DNA from: Limnoperna fortunei
Taxonomy: Eukaryota; Mollusca; Bivalvia; Mytilida; Modiolidae
NCBI GenBank assembly: GCA_944474755.1
Contig: OX104114.1
Span: 41,915,070-41,979,069, forward strand
Length of the DNA stretch: 64,000 bases
Direction: 5' to 3'
Shown one piece after another: positions 39,621 through 51,480 of this stretch. Made by a program: the position numbers and the translations under genes. Numbering within the stretch: the first letter of the stretch is position 1; every line of letters starts with the position of its first letter. The notes below the pieces were generated by a model that was given only the letters and a program-made list of their open reading frames with translations, made no database searches and was not told the origin of the DNA.

Positions 39621-41519
39621 TACATTTGTTATACCAGAATTGCTGCAAAAATAGTAATGTGTACATGTTATAACTTGCATTACGGAATTTCGGTTCAAAT
39701 CAATATTGTCAAACCCATCCCTGCTTTCGTTGGTGTAACCAGGCAGAAACTATGAAAAAGAACAAACAAACACGAGAGTTCGAGGAACGTTAAAACAGAT
39801 TTGTTATTACGTGGCAAAATGCCAGGTCTTTAAAACTTAAAGGGGGTTCCCCAAACTCCATACCTGGGATTTTTCCTGGACACGTTGGGAGCTAAACTGC
39901 CCTTGCGTACCTAGCTATGCCACTGTCATTGATAATGCTTTTCATTTTGTCCCAACTTATAATTTATGTTTTAAAAAATTAGTATTCGCATTTCACATAG
40001 TGTTATTACGCAATTGTAAATAATTCCTTCTATTAATTAATAAACGGAACGTGTGCATGTCAATTGTAACCTCTGAATCTAGAACTTGCTTTATAACGAA
40101 ATGTTGTTCATCAATTGTGGAGAAATTCGTGAATTCGTTATATTTATTGATGCGTATGCATTAATTGAGAGAAACATTTGAAGGGTAAAACACCCTTCAA
40201 TGAAACTCTTCTCGCCGTTTTAGTTCATTTCTTAATAGCGCGTCCCTCAAGAGGGGACGGGGGGAAGTCCGCTCGTTGGGAGTTGTCAAGAATATACCTT
40301 AATTGGATCATAGTATGTAACGTGTTCGGATAGTTCCACTCTTCTTGCACAATTAAGATAACTTAAAATTACTGAATTTTTAGTACCTGCTGAACACTCC
40401 GTGCCTTTCCAGTGAGAGTAATAAATGTTTTCCCGGTACTCCATCAGTTTTTTCTCCTGATTTTATTCTTTGTTAACTTGTTCTCGTCCTGAATATGAAC
40501 TATTGCTCTCTGCACGTTATACATTTTCAATCAACTTATTAGTAGAAACATTTTCCTTACGTTTAAGGTTTTTTTTTTGTTAAGGTTTGACTTGTTTTCT
40601 TGTACGTTATGACCTTTCGTAACGTATCGGGATCTTGAAATTATTTGTTCCGGATTGTACTTTCGATTTTCGTTTAAATATATTGTAAGAAATATTGAAA
40701 ATCGACTAATTATATTCAATAAGTGACACAAATGTAAATATTCATTGATACTGTGACGCATTTTACTCAACATAGAACTAAAATATCGTTTTAATTTATT
40801 AGCGGGATACAATTTTGTGGACGTTTCTAGCATAGTCATGTTCATAACTATGTTTAAAAGTATTCGGGACTTTCATTTCCTTAGTAAATATTCATTAGCA
40901 ATACAATACTCGTCAGCTTTGCGTTGACCGGTTTATCCTAAGGGATGACCTGTACAAACATGTATTGAAGATTTCATTAACAAAAATTAATACTATGAAA
41001 ATTTGCTCCAGTTTGTACTTATTGATATAAATGTATTTATTATTGACATGAATGTATGCTGAAAATTATTTTGACACAAATTACTAATTTGGACGATAAA
41101 ATTACATATTGCTATTGACTTTGCACATTTTTCAACAAATTCTTTTTTTCATTCCAAAAACAAATCATGTGTTTCCCCGTTGTTTTCCTTCAAATGCAGC
41201 TTGCACAAAAGGCTATTTTAATGATATTTGCTGCTCTGGGTTTTGTTTTTGTTTTTAACGTTTATGTTAGATTTCCATGTTCATTTAGGGTTGACATTTT
41301 AAAGCAATTATGTTTTCCAATTTACCACCAATGTTATTTTCACTAATTCTTCGCATATCATGGATATCAAAAGCCAACATACAAATTATTATAGGTATTT
41401 ATGAAATACTCTTATATCTATCTTTGGCATTTTTAAAACTCGATATTTCCAAAAACATGTTAAGTTTCCCGCGTAATGTTCATTCCTTGTAGCTTATAAA
41501 TAACCACCATTACAAAGTT
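39621..41519. other. Intergenic, part of a possible old duplication
   Basis: About 40380-41140 resembles 48780-49720 in order and direction. Shared landmarks include TTTGTTAACTTGTTCTCGTC versus TTTGTTAACTTGTTATTGTC, TACTGTGACGCATTTTACTC versus TACTGTGACGCATAAAACTC, and GAGCTTTGCGTTGRCC. No exon is recognised. A SINE tail fragment lies at about 41520-41555. Confidence 0.5.
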
Positions 41520-41699
41520 AAAAAAAATTCTGAAAGTGGCGTTAACACCAACAAACAATCAACAAAATTGTTATGATTCCGTGAAACATTAAAACACTTT
41601 TTTTAATTAAAAGCGAAGCTCATTTAATAGCGTATGCTTGTATTTATCGTTCAATATTAAACGATTTCGCATTGGTTTTTAGGCATAACTTAATAATTA

Positions 41700-41932
41700 A
41701 CAAATGTTTAACTTTACAGCTATATCATGGCGTCTAGTTTTTATTGGGAGAGGAAGCCGGAGTCCCCGGGAAACCCCCGACCTGCGGTAGGAAGACTGGT
41801 AATCCTTGTCAATTAAGATTGGAGTCGAGTACATCCTGCCCACAGTGAGAATCGAACCTGCAATCTCATTGTTGACAGACCACGTGATCAATAGTAGACG
41901 AACTACCTTAACCACTCGGCCACCGAGGCCCC
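41700..41932 (-). mobile_element. SINE copy, nearly full length and well conserved
   Basis: On the minus strand: GGCCTCGGTGGCCGAGTGGT, TTAAGGTAGTTCG, B box GCAGGTTCGATTC, TTAATTGACAAGGATTACCA, CCTACCGCAGGTCGGGGG, CCGGCTTCCTC, and ACTAGACGCCATGATATAGC. It closely follows the 21.85-kb copy; the extreme 3' tail is altered (AAAGTTAAAC). Confidence 0.87.
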
Positions 41933-43719
41933 TAAATAATTGATGGAAGTGGTGTTAAATCCCTTCAAATAAAAACAGTTTTAGAATCTACAGAATGTAA
42001 TAAACCTTCTTTGTAATTAATAAATAGGTTTTGTTGTGTTGTCTATGTATAGGAATTTTAAACAATGGAAAAAAACATGCTAATAGCGCAAGAGCATAGT
42101 GGTACCTTGGAACTATTAGATATTTGCACTCCTACCAGACAAGCACAAATTTTGCCAATTTATATAAAATCAAAGTTACATATACATTTGTATTATATTT
42201 ATTGAACTATTCTGGCTGAATAACACAAACTCACACAAATAAAAGGGATTATTCGTAAAGTTACAAATTTCCACAATCGGCAGAAAGTTGCAAGTAATAT
42301 TTAGGTCTTAATTTAGATTCATTATGAAAACGGCTGTTAAAATGGATCGAATTCAGAAAGAATGGGGGGGGGGAACCATACAAGGATACAAAATCATTAA
42401 AGCGTTATTTTTTATGAATTATTTTATTTGTTTTATATTCACTTCCAGGAGAAATGCATAGACGGTAACGCGACTTTTTACCTTGAAAACAATGTAATTA
42501 AATCGCATCACACAACTGCCTGTGCCTGTTTAAACATTGCACCTTTGTGTATTGCCTATCTCTGTGTTTCGTGTTGCCTGATCTGTATAAACAAAATCAT
42601 TAAATTTGATCAGGTACTGAATAGGCGTGAAATATTGCTTGCCCCTAAGTCGTTCGAACGACTTCATTTGTGCTTAACCAACAGAAGTGTCCAGGGGTCT
42701 CCGGGTGGAGTATAAAGAAAGCTTACTCATTTGGTGGTTGTGACGTAGGCGTAGGACAATCAATTTAGGTTCGTGTTTGAAGTATGGCACGCTCTTTGCG
42801 CGATAAAGCCACCTTGTGTGTATCACAAAATGAGTAGTATAGCTAACATTTCGTCCATACCCAGCTTCATGTATTTTTTGTTGTCGTTGAAAATGTTATC
42901 CTTATTGGTCCATCCTATTCTCCAATTGATTTATTTACAATATTGCTTTTCAATCAATCAACTATTGCTTTTCAATCAATCAATCAATCAATCAATCAAT
43001 TAACCAATCAATCAATCAATCAATCAATCACGGGGTCGGATGCGCCATTTTGTGTTTTCGCGTTTTTGCTTAGTACCAAATACTAAATGCGAAAACGATT
43101 AATGACGTATCTGGCCCCCATAACTGCCAATATAATTCCGCCTGTTCGTATCCGTGTTCCAGCTTATTTGATTTTTTTTTCACAATACACTCATAAATGA
43201 TCAATTTGTTAACCCAATTAAAAAGAAGTTATCAATACTTATACACAACACTCAAATGTATTAAAACTAAGTGGATGTCGTCCTTACTCATAACCTTGCC
43301 CCTGCCAAATACAACGTATTTGGCATGTTTAAAAGACACGTTGTTCAACAAACTGTTGATATTACAATTGGAACTAAACTCTCCTAAACGACCTGCTTGT
43401 GTACTTATATAAGGCTGGATCCTCGAAGGCCTGTTAAAGGAGAAAGAAATACAGGCTGTAACCGTTAACTTCATACAATGTATTTCGCTATATAAATGAT
43501 GTTATGTTCCATAAGAAATATGTCGGACTCTTAATAAAGAAATATGTCGGACTCTTGATAAAGACTAACTTCTGGAAATAGACCAGGGACAACTACATAC
43601 TAGACTCTAAGACAAACTTGATGACTTCAACTTACCAATTGTCAATTTTCTGTTCTTTGATAGCAACAATCCAGCAGTTCCGATGCATGCATGGCGAATA
43701 CATTTTACAATTTATACGT
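41933..43719. other. Intergenic; CAAT microsatellite
   Basis: A TCAATCAA tract lies at 42944-43030. A GC-richer stretch follows (GGGGTCGGATGCGCCATTTT). Frames at 42428-42715 and 42773-43003 match no known protein and have no splice support. No gene is called. Confidence 0.45.
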
Positions 43720-44055
43720 TATGCGATAAGTATCCCGATTTTCTAGACTGTTCACTGCTGTTGGCTACTAAACTGATTTAATTCATCGTTATGGGAAAAT
43801 TCGACTCTCAGCTACGATCAGGCTTTCCTATAACAGAGTTTGACTTTTTCTAGACGTGACAATAAGTATCTTGACAGGTGTCTAATTAGAGGCAGGCAAA
43901 GCTTACTCGTTCGGAGCACCTGAGTGCACCAATGTTTTTTTTTTAATTGGTTCGAGTTACTAATTTTCTAATTGTTTTTGCGTGTTTGGTCAATATTCGG
44001 ATTTGTGATATCACTTGTCTTTCGATTTTTGTCGGATACCTTTCTTTTTTTATTC
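43720..44055 (-). mobile_element. Dispersed repeat, inverted copy of the 28.1-kb insert
   Basis: Reading the minus strand gives the same landmarks as 28120-28560: GGTGCACTCAGGTGCTCCGA, CTCTAATTAGACACCTGTCA, and GATCCCGATTTT-like text reversed (AAGTATCCCGATTTTCTAGA on plus). It is diverged and has no coding capacity. Confidence 0.6.
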
Positions 44056-44720
44056 AAATTCATTCATTTTTTAGCAGACTGTAGCTATATAGTTAGGTAA
44101 GGAGACAAAAAGAAGGCAGCAGCATTTAAATTCCTACTTTTCTAGAAGGTTTTATACTATCGGCATGTCACATAATGTCTTCAGGCCTCTTAAACAACTT
44201 CGTGTAGACATCACGTGGCATTTGTGCGGACTTCGTTTTACCTGCGGGTATACTTTATAATAAATGATTACAATTGTTTCAAATAATTATTTGCTTGATA
44301 GATTAATTGATTAAATGATGGGTACAAGAAATGTTTCTTGTAGACAAGAACAAATAAACTAACCAATAAATCAATTTTGAAATTCGGATGGGCAAATTAA
44401 CAGTGAATTTTACTGCTAGTCTTAAATTATCAAAAGGTAAAAAGGGACTGATAAAATAGACTTTTGTAGCAACTTATATATTCCCGCTCTGTTTTAACAC
44501 CCACAAAAGGGGTCATTTACGTGCAAGAAGCCTGGAATTATTAAAACATGGCTCACACTTTAGCCCGTAGCCAGTCTTTCTGTATTATAAACTGAGAACT
44601 CAACAAAAGCATTATTTGACACATGACAACTACAACTACACGCTATTATATTTAAAAAATGTATTTTTGCAGTTCAACATAATTCAGTATACTAGACAGT
44701 TATCAGTCTTTATTGGAATA

Positions 44721-44969
44721 CCATTATTTGCATTGTTTTGTTGATTTTAGTTCCATTATTTGTATTAATTTGTTATTATTTCTTCCAGTATTTGTATTAT
44801 TTTGTTGTTTTAGGTCCAGTATTTGTATTATTTTGTTGTTTTAGGTCCAGTATTTGTATTATTTTGTTGTTTTAAGTCCATAATTTGTATTAATTTGTTA
44901 TTTTTTCTTCTAGTATTTGCATTATTTTGTTTTCTAGGTCAGGTATTTGTACTATTTTGTTAAATTTAG
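44721..44969. repeat. 31-base minisatellite, about eight copies
   Basis: The unit is about 31 bases, roughly CCAGTATTTGTATTATTTTG followed by TTGTTTTAGGT. Three central copies are almost identical. Outer ones differ at several places (CCATTATTTG, CCATAATTTG, CTAGTATTTGC). It lies in intergenic AT-rich DNA. Confidence 0.85.
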
Positions 44970-45983
44970 TGTGAGTGTCTGGCCAAAGCTTAACAAGGCA
45001 AATAATAGCACTGAAAGTTTCCTCAAATCTATAAATATGTTTGCAGTACTAAAACATTTAGATCATCTATAATCATTAAGATACTACTAAAAGCAATTCT
45101 TGGGCTAATTAAGTTACACGCTGCCGTGGTTTAACCTGTTCTTGTCTTGTTATTTTAAGGGAAAACATTTTTGCAATGTTGAAGACAAAATAGACAATCC
45201 CCATTATTGTCGATTTATTAGGTATATCTGTAGAAAGATAACGAAAATGGAGTCTAAGTCTGGTAAGTAGCAAATTCAACAAAAACATGCAAGACATTGT
45301 TTTATTCTATTGATTGGTCTTCAGATATATTGAAAAGGTGAAACAAATATTGAAGCGCCAATTATGGTTCACCGAGAAGACATATAACATTTTATACTGA
45401 AGTATCTTATGTATTTCAAGAGAAATCGCAGCACCATGACTAAAAAATTAATGCCCTGTCATCGGTGGAATTGAGACATTAAATAATGATGTCCTATGTT
45501 ATTTCAAATTTATCACAAATAGTGGTATATGAAATATTGCCATTTTATCGTACAAAATCTAAATTTATTCCTGTTTTCTAATGAAGAATAGCTAAGTTAC
45601 ATGTATTTTCTTTCAGTTAAGACAGACAATACAGTCTAGTGTTCGGAAGCTCGTACCTACCCTACTTATAATTGCAGTTTGTATTTCATAAACGAAATCA
45701 ACAAAAAACAGAATTTTAGCAGACTTTTACTATAATTGTTGGATGTAATACACTACAAGATGAAAAAAAATGTCTTCGAAGATACCAAGGATATAAATGG
45801 TACTATGTCAAAACCTCGTTTTATCTAATCACGATCCATCACTTACCATCAAACCAACAATTTTTGAAGGCCAAATACACATACGTTAAGCTTCTATCAC
45901 TAACATTTCAATAAGAACCATTGTCTGTACTAACATATTACAACTGTACCGCTCTCCTAAAATACAAAATAAGGTAGTTTTCG
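44970..45983. other. Intergenic, no element recognised
   Basis: AT-rich, with short chance frames only. It precedes the decayed exon copy at 45984. Confidence 0.45.
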
Positions 45984-46095
45984 TACTTACTTAATAAGTA
46001 CACTATGGCACGATATAATATCGCAATAATCTTATATTACGGTTGGATTATTAGATATTTATATATCCAGACTAAATCCTCTAAACGTGCAACAA
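45984..46095 (-). pseudogene. Decayed copy of receptor exon 2
   Basis: The plus-strand text ACTTACTTAATAAGTACACT, ATGGCACGATATAATATCGC, GGATTATTAGATATTTATAT and CCAGACTAAATCCTCTAAAC parallels 30614-30730 (ACTTACTTTATAAGCACACT, GGCACCAGTTATAATATTGC, CATATCTAGACTAAATCCTG TAAAC). The donor-side ACTTAC (GTAAGT) is kept. Gaps and substitutions destroy the frame. It is a relic of an exon duplication about 15 kb upstream of the working exon. Confidence 0.65.
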
Positions 46096-46837
46096 AAATT
46101 GTTTCAAACATAATTTAAATTATTAATAATTATAATTATCAGTTAAATATTTGAAATGAAAATAAATGATCCGTTGAAATTATAATTTGTTGAATTACGA
46201 TGTCTCTGATTCTAAATACAAATTGTTAAATAAAATTTCCAATTTATATTTTCCGATTTTCAAATTAGTATTATAATTAAAACTGATTTTACTTATATCA
46301 ATAAATGGTCTTTGTTCGTATTCAGCTATAAATCTAGTTGAAAGATTTAAAGTGAACGTAAGTACATATAAAGACACATGATCATTATCTTGACAAGTGG
46401 CAATGTTGGAGTCGCGTTTTAAAGGACAAACAAAAACAATGACCGTACAAACTCAAAATATAGAAAACCAGTCGTTCTGCACGAATATATGTTCCTCCAC
46501 AGTCGTATTATGCTTAAGCGTCAGATTGTTGTAAATCAATATTTGGGGCACGAAATGAAAGAACCGTTGATGATATAAATTATCTTATCTAATTAGTGAA
46601 ATTTTATTTGGGTAGGTACAAGTTTCTCTGTCGCGTTACCTGATCGAAATAATTTTTATAACGGCAAAAGCTCTATTATCATTGAAGTTCATGTAATTGG
46701 TTAATCGATTAATTGCATCTATGCTTAAAATCAGTATTTAAAGGTAAACATAACAGTACGATATTAATTGAGATATCTCTTTAAAGGTGTCAAGGAAGGA
46801 ATATTTCTGTCAAATAAAGTAAGTAAACTTGTCAAAT
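46096..46837. other. Intergenic, no element recognised
   Basis: AT-rich DNA between the decayed exon copy and the Tc1 element. No exon-1-like relic was found by eye. Confidence 0.4.
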
Positions 46838-48365
46838 TATAGACACATGGAAAAACGTTGAGCACCCCCAAATATTTTTGTGTTTCGTTTATTGTGAATA
46901 AAGTTTGATGATTTTTGTCATTATTAATTCTTTAATGCATAATTAAAAAGATGTGAGCGTTCAGGCGTGAAATGTTAATCAAGCACGGGTTTCTGTCCAC
47001 GTGAAGCTTGTTCCCTTCATCCCGTCTAAATTGCACTATTTTTTCGTGCAACATATCGGTATTTAAATCCCGAATTTTTAATGGCCAAATCATTTAAAGT
47101 AAGCATGGCAAGGAGGTGAATATTAGAAGCACATAGATGGCAAATCATCGGCATGCATTCCACTGGTATGTCTCACAAGGCAATATGACGTCAGCTTTGC
47201 TATCATTATACAGTCATTAGTCGTTTGGTCAGAAAACACGCTGCCACGCAAGATGTTAAAGACCGTTCCCGATCTGGTCGACCATCTTTGACAATACAAC
47301 GTGAAGATAGGAGCCTTGGTAGATTGGTTAGGCGAAATCCGTTTAAAGCAAACACATGTCTCAAGCAACAATGGTTACCTGGTCACAATCTGTCAGCCAG
47401 AAATCGTCTTAAAGCTGCAGGATTGAGGTCAAGGAGAGTCCTTAAACGCCCATTGCTTGATGATTGCCATCGCAGGGACAGGTTGGCCTGGTGAGAGCAC
47501 GACAAAATTGGCACCTTAGAAACTGGCGACGAATACACTGGTCAGATGATAGCCGATTTTTACGCCATGTAACTGATGGTCGAACCAGTGTTTGGAGGCA
47601 TCAAAGCACAGCTTACACGCCAAGAAACAGTGTTCAAACAGTGCCTTTTGGTAAGGGCTCAGTTATGGTGTGGGACTGTATCTCATATGATTACAAACTG
47701 GATCTGGTAACAACCTTAATGGCGAAAAGTACACCCGTGATTTGCTTACACCTGTAGTTGTGCCTCATTTTGAAAAACACCCGTTAAGACCTGTTTTCGT
47801 GGATGACAACGATAGACCTCATCGTTACAGGGCAGTCGGGAGAACGTAGCTGTGACTACTCTTCCCTGGTCGCAAGAAGATCTCAACCAAATAGATCATC
47901 TATGGGATCAATTTGGAAGGCGATTACAAGCTCTGAACCTCCTCCACAGAACTTGCAACATTTAGAAGCTCAATTACACCGGGAATTTCGAAAAATAATG
48001 CTTCAACAAATAAGACGCCTTACTGGCAGTATGAAACGCAGGGTTGCAGCACTCATTCATGCTAACGGTGAAAATACTAGATATTGTTCCTTGGACGGTT
48101 AATTATCACTTTTGTGTTTATGGATTGACGCTTTCAAGTGTGATTAGACATTTAAATAACAGTTTGAAGCTTCAGGTGACAATACTTTTAAAGACTACGT
48201 GAAAGAGCAAAGTTGAGTAAAATGTTTCATTGTGCCCAACAATGCATATGTTTTGTTTGCTATACAAATTTAAAACAAATGCCAGTCCAATATTAGTAAA
48301 AAGGTGTTTGAACATGTATGACTTGAAAAAAAATAGGGGTGCTTAACCTTTTTTCCAGGTGTATA
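46838..48365 (+). mobile_element. Tc1/mariner element with both terminal repeats, dead
   Basis: The left end ACACATGGAAAAACGTTGAG with CACCCCCAAATATTT pairs with the right end AAATAGGGGTGCTTAACCTT then TTTTCCAGGTGTATA, inverted with a few mismatches. Total length of about 1.5 kb is normal for Tc1 elements. It lies inside the right-hand copy of the possible duplication. Confidence 0.82.
47105..48102 (+). pseudogene. Tc1-like transposase with stops and frameshifts
   Basis: The fragments follow the family order. HTH region: EAHRWQIIGMHSTGMSHKAI, then RSGRPSLTIQREDR and NRLKAAGLRSRRVLKRPLL. Catalytic region: RRIHWSDDSRFLRHVTDGRT, VWRHQSTAYTP, GSVMVWDCISYD. Then PHFEKHPLRPVFVDDNDRPH (the QDNARPH site is changed) and a last part with QIDHLWDQFGRRLQAL. 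Stops occur at 47117 and 47187, and the frame changes near 47480, 47750 and 47850. The DDE triad region can be recognised but the gene is not functional. Confidence 0.8.
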
Positions 48366-49712
48366 CTTATCGCCATTCATACTTGAAGTCTTCTTTATGT
48401 TAAACTCAGTTAACTCGGACTTGAAGTATTTTACGGACAATAATCAAATTATGCACTGTGATAAATAAAAATTCAACAAATATCAAAACAAATAACAAGT
48501 CATTCTTTTACACTGTCAGTTTAATTTGTTAATGCCTTAGTAGAAAGAAAAAATCTTTAAGGATGAACCATTGCTTCCTTGAAACACAATATAGCTTGAT
48601 ACGTTTTTTGTACCTGTCCCTATTTAGTTTATCATTTCTGAATATCGTGTCTTGTACCGTGTACCACTATATAACCTGTTTGGAGAGTGCCACACTCCTT
48701 GCATAATAGGCTCCAAAAGTAGGCGCATTGAAAAAAACTACAAAGGTTAAATTCCCCGTTTATGCTTACCTATTACCTTATGCATTGCCAGTGACAGTTA
48801 AAAATGATTCCGTTAGACTACCTGTTATCAATGTTGATTTATTTTTTGTTAACTTGTTATTGTCATGAATATCATGCAATATTGTTGGCTGGATGTTAAA
48901 TCAAAATTTAATCAATCAGCTTATTGGTAGCAATATTTTCTAACATTTAAAGGTTTATGTTAAAAGACTGACTTTTGTTTTCTTGTTCTTTAAATATTTT
49001 CCATGGGTAATATTGGGATCTTATCATTATCATCAATAAATGGTAGAGGTCCCGTTAAAGTTGAGAGTTTTTATTTCATTCATTAATTTTTCTGCTGTAC
49101 ATACTTTTAAATTGTTAAGCCACAACAAAGTCAACTTAAACGTGTTACTTTAAAAATAGTTAGATATTTTACTATTTTTAAATAATAATGATTTCACTGG
49201 TAATTTCGGGTTAAAATTTCGAACCTTTGAGGTGCCTCTTTAAATATTTATTCTTCGAGTAGGTGCATTCGTTCTAGTTGTCCTACCCATTTTTTCAATA
49301 AGAATTATTTAGAATCGACTAATAAAATATAGAAAGAGAAAACATGTAAATATTTATCAAATATTTTGATTGTTTTTACTTGTATAGTTATAGACGTCAA
49401 ATTTTACTGTGACGCATAAAACTCAATATAGTAAAGGTGTTTATTGTTCAGGTTTCTTCGTAGTCAGGAGTTATTCTCCTGAGTCAACATTATCAAATAC
49501 TTGCGAGCTTTGCGTTGGCCAATTTGTGCTAATGGTTCACATGTATATATTGAATATTATTTTATGATAACAATACGAAAATGTACTTCTACCTGTACGG
49601 AAAGTTGTGATAAATATATTTTTTAGTTTTGATATGAATGTATATTGAAAATTAATTGCCGCATATAACAAATTTGTACAATAAATTGTGCATTTGTTTT
49701 CTCATGTTCTTT
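48366..49712. other. Intergenic, right-hand copy of the possible duplication
   Basis: About 48680-48920 includes dispersed-repeat text. 48780-49712 is collinear with 40380-41140. The similarity stops where the Harbinger-derived element begins. No gene is seen. Confidence 0.5.
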
Positions 49713-50463
49713 GTCAAATCTTTGTCCTAAGTCGTGTCACCGAAGATGTCGCAAGTTATGACAAGTCACAATTTTTATCCTATCTTTAGGACAACGAAAT
49801 AGGTGTCATTAAGATGGTTTTAGGATGGTGCTAATTTTAGTTTGTTTTATTTTTTTTACATGTTTAAGTTTTAATTTTTAATATAACATTAGAAATTTTT
49901 TTAAATAGCACCGGCTTATTCTTTTTAACCTTTCCTAACAAAATGTGTGTACAATTTGGACTCCTTTTCTTATCATTATAATAAATTGTTTAACAAGTTA
50001 AATGTTAACCTTATTTATATACAAATAGTAAGGTTACAGCAAATCACTTTGAACCAAAACAAAGAAAAGTCCTTACAGTCAAACTTGTTTTGTTCAATTA
50101 TAAACTGGCATCAAATTATATCACATTGAAATGCACAAGACACAGACATTTAACGTTTTAATTTATTACAATTTAAAAACATAAAATTATATATTTATTG
50201 AGACGTGTTTATAAAACGTTGATTTTCTGTTTTAATGCAGTCCTCATCGAAATTTGAGTGACTTTATATAAAGTTCTTAATTAATCACAGATTCAAAAAT
50301 AGAATACTCAAGATAGAGTTAGGACATCTTTGCTAAAATGGTCTTCGAATACCTTCGATGTGAGGTCTTACACACGTCCTGAGACTGTCCTAAGTCAGTC
50401 CTAAATTATGTCCAAAGACATGTCATAAGATCTACTTTAGGATAGTTTCAAAAACATGGCCCC
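49713..50463. mobile_element. Non-autonomous Harbinger derivative, left end lost
   Basis: 49713-49830 nearly repeats 61351-61475 of the intact Harbinger element (AAATCTTTGTCCTAAGTCGT, GTCACCGAAGATGTCG, TTTAGGACAACGAAATAGGT). The right part (50320-50463) has more TCCTAAG-type motifs and ends CAAAAACATGGCCCC, the reverse complement of the intact element's GGGGCCATGTTTT end. The middle (about 49840-50320) is unrelated AT-rich DNA. The transposase is absent. Confidence 0.72.
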
Positions 50464-50619
50464 TATTATAAATTATATATTCTCTGCGCTATGTATTAGA
50501 CAATAAAAAAACACAATCAATGGAGATACATAAATAAGGTTGTGAAATATTATACAGTCAGACATTTTAAAGGATAAAAACTTCAGTTAATTCGCAGTGG
50601 TAGAAGGGGGCGAAGAAAA

Positions 50620-51114
50620 GCTACAATAATGTATCTCCTTTTTTATGCACGGAGCTACAAAGAGGTCCTATTTATCGTAATGGAGCAAACCGGGGGTGAT
50701 TCACACCTGGGGGTTTTATGCATGTAATAACCATTTTAACTGTTTCGCTAAAATGCTACATACTTTTTAATGTCTTTGAAGTTTAACTGATATTTCTACA
50801 AAACCTAATTCGTTAGTTTTACAATTTTTTCGTAATCATGACATAATGTGAATTCCGGAAGTGTAAAATGTCTTAATTATCACTATTTTAATTTTGTCAA
50901 CAATGCCATCATTACGAAAATGTGTTAAAATTATTTTATTAGACATTGTAGAAATGTAAGCTGAACGGCGGAAAAAGGAAAACATACAAATAAAACAAAA
51001 ATAGCAGTTTAACGGAAAATATGTATAAATCCCAAGAGTGTTTTTGCTCCATTACGAGTAATGGGTCCTCTTTGTAGCTCCGTCCATTAAAAAAAAACCT
51101 ACATTATTGTAGCT
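50620..51114. mobile_element. MITE with about 70-base terminal inverted repeats
   Basis: The left end GCTACAATAATGTATCTCCT ... GCACGGAGCTACAAAGAGGT ... CGTAATGGAGCAAA pairs with the right end TTTGCTCCATTACGAGTAAT ... CCTCTTTGTAGCTCCGTCCA ... ACATTATTGTAGC. The interior is about 350 bases with no protein. A relic of the arm text (CATTACGAGTAATGGGACTG) is also near 51632. Confidence 0.8.
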
Positions 51115-51214
51115 AGGCGAATATGTGATGGACCAATTTACTATTAGAAGCTTTTATTATGTATATGAAAAGACTATTTAGTATGCTGAATATGTGTATA
51201 CTTGCTTGTTTTCT

Positions 51215-51276
51215 TTGTTTTGTTTTGTTTTGTTTTGTTTTGTTCTGTCTTGTTTTGTTTTGTTTTGGTTTTGTTT
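51215..51276. repeat. (TTTTG)n tract
   Basis: About a dozen TTTTG units with two interruptions. It sits at the 3' end of the SINE copy that follows and is probably its reversed tail. Confidence 0.8.
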
Positions 51277-51480
51277 TTCTTTCTTTTCAGTTATGTCATC
51301 GAGTCCAGTTGTATCGTATGAAGAAGAAGGCGCATCCGTTTAAACCCACCGAATATAGTCAGCTAATGGGAAATTTTTGTTAATTGAAGTTGAGAACCCG
51401 AGGTTAAAATCGAACTCGTTACCATAACACCTGTGATCAATAGTAGACAGCTACCTAGACTACTCTGCCACCGAGGCCTG
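51277..51480 (-). mobile_element. SINE copy, diverged
   Basis: On the minus strand: CAGGCCTCGGTGGCAGAGTA, GTAGCTGTCTACTATTGATC, CGAGTTCGATTTTAACCTCG, TTCAATTAACAAAAATTTCC, and ACTGGACTCGATGACATAAC. The order matches the family; it has an extra segment near 51325-51350. Confidence 0.7.

Noticed and set aside
42428..43003. Two plus-strand frames with Cys-rich text
   Set aside because: No domain, splice context or similarity is visible; composition is that of the surrounding DNA.
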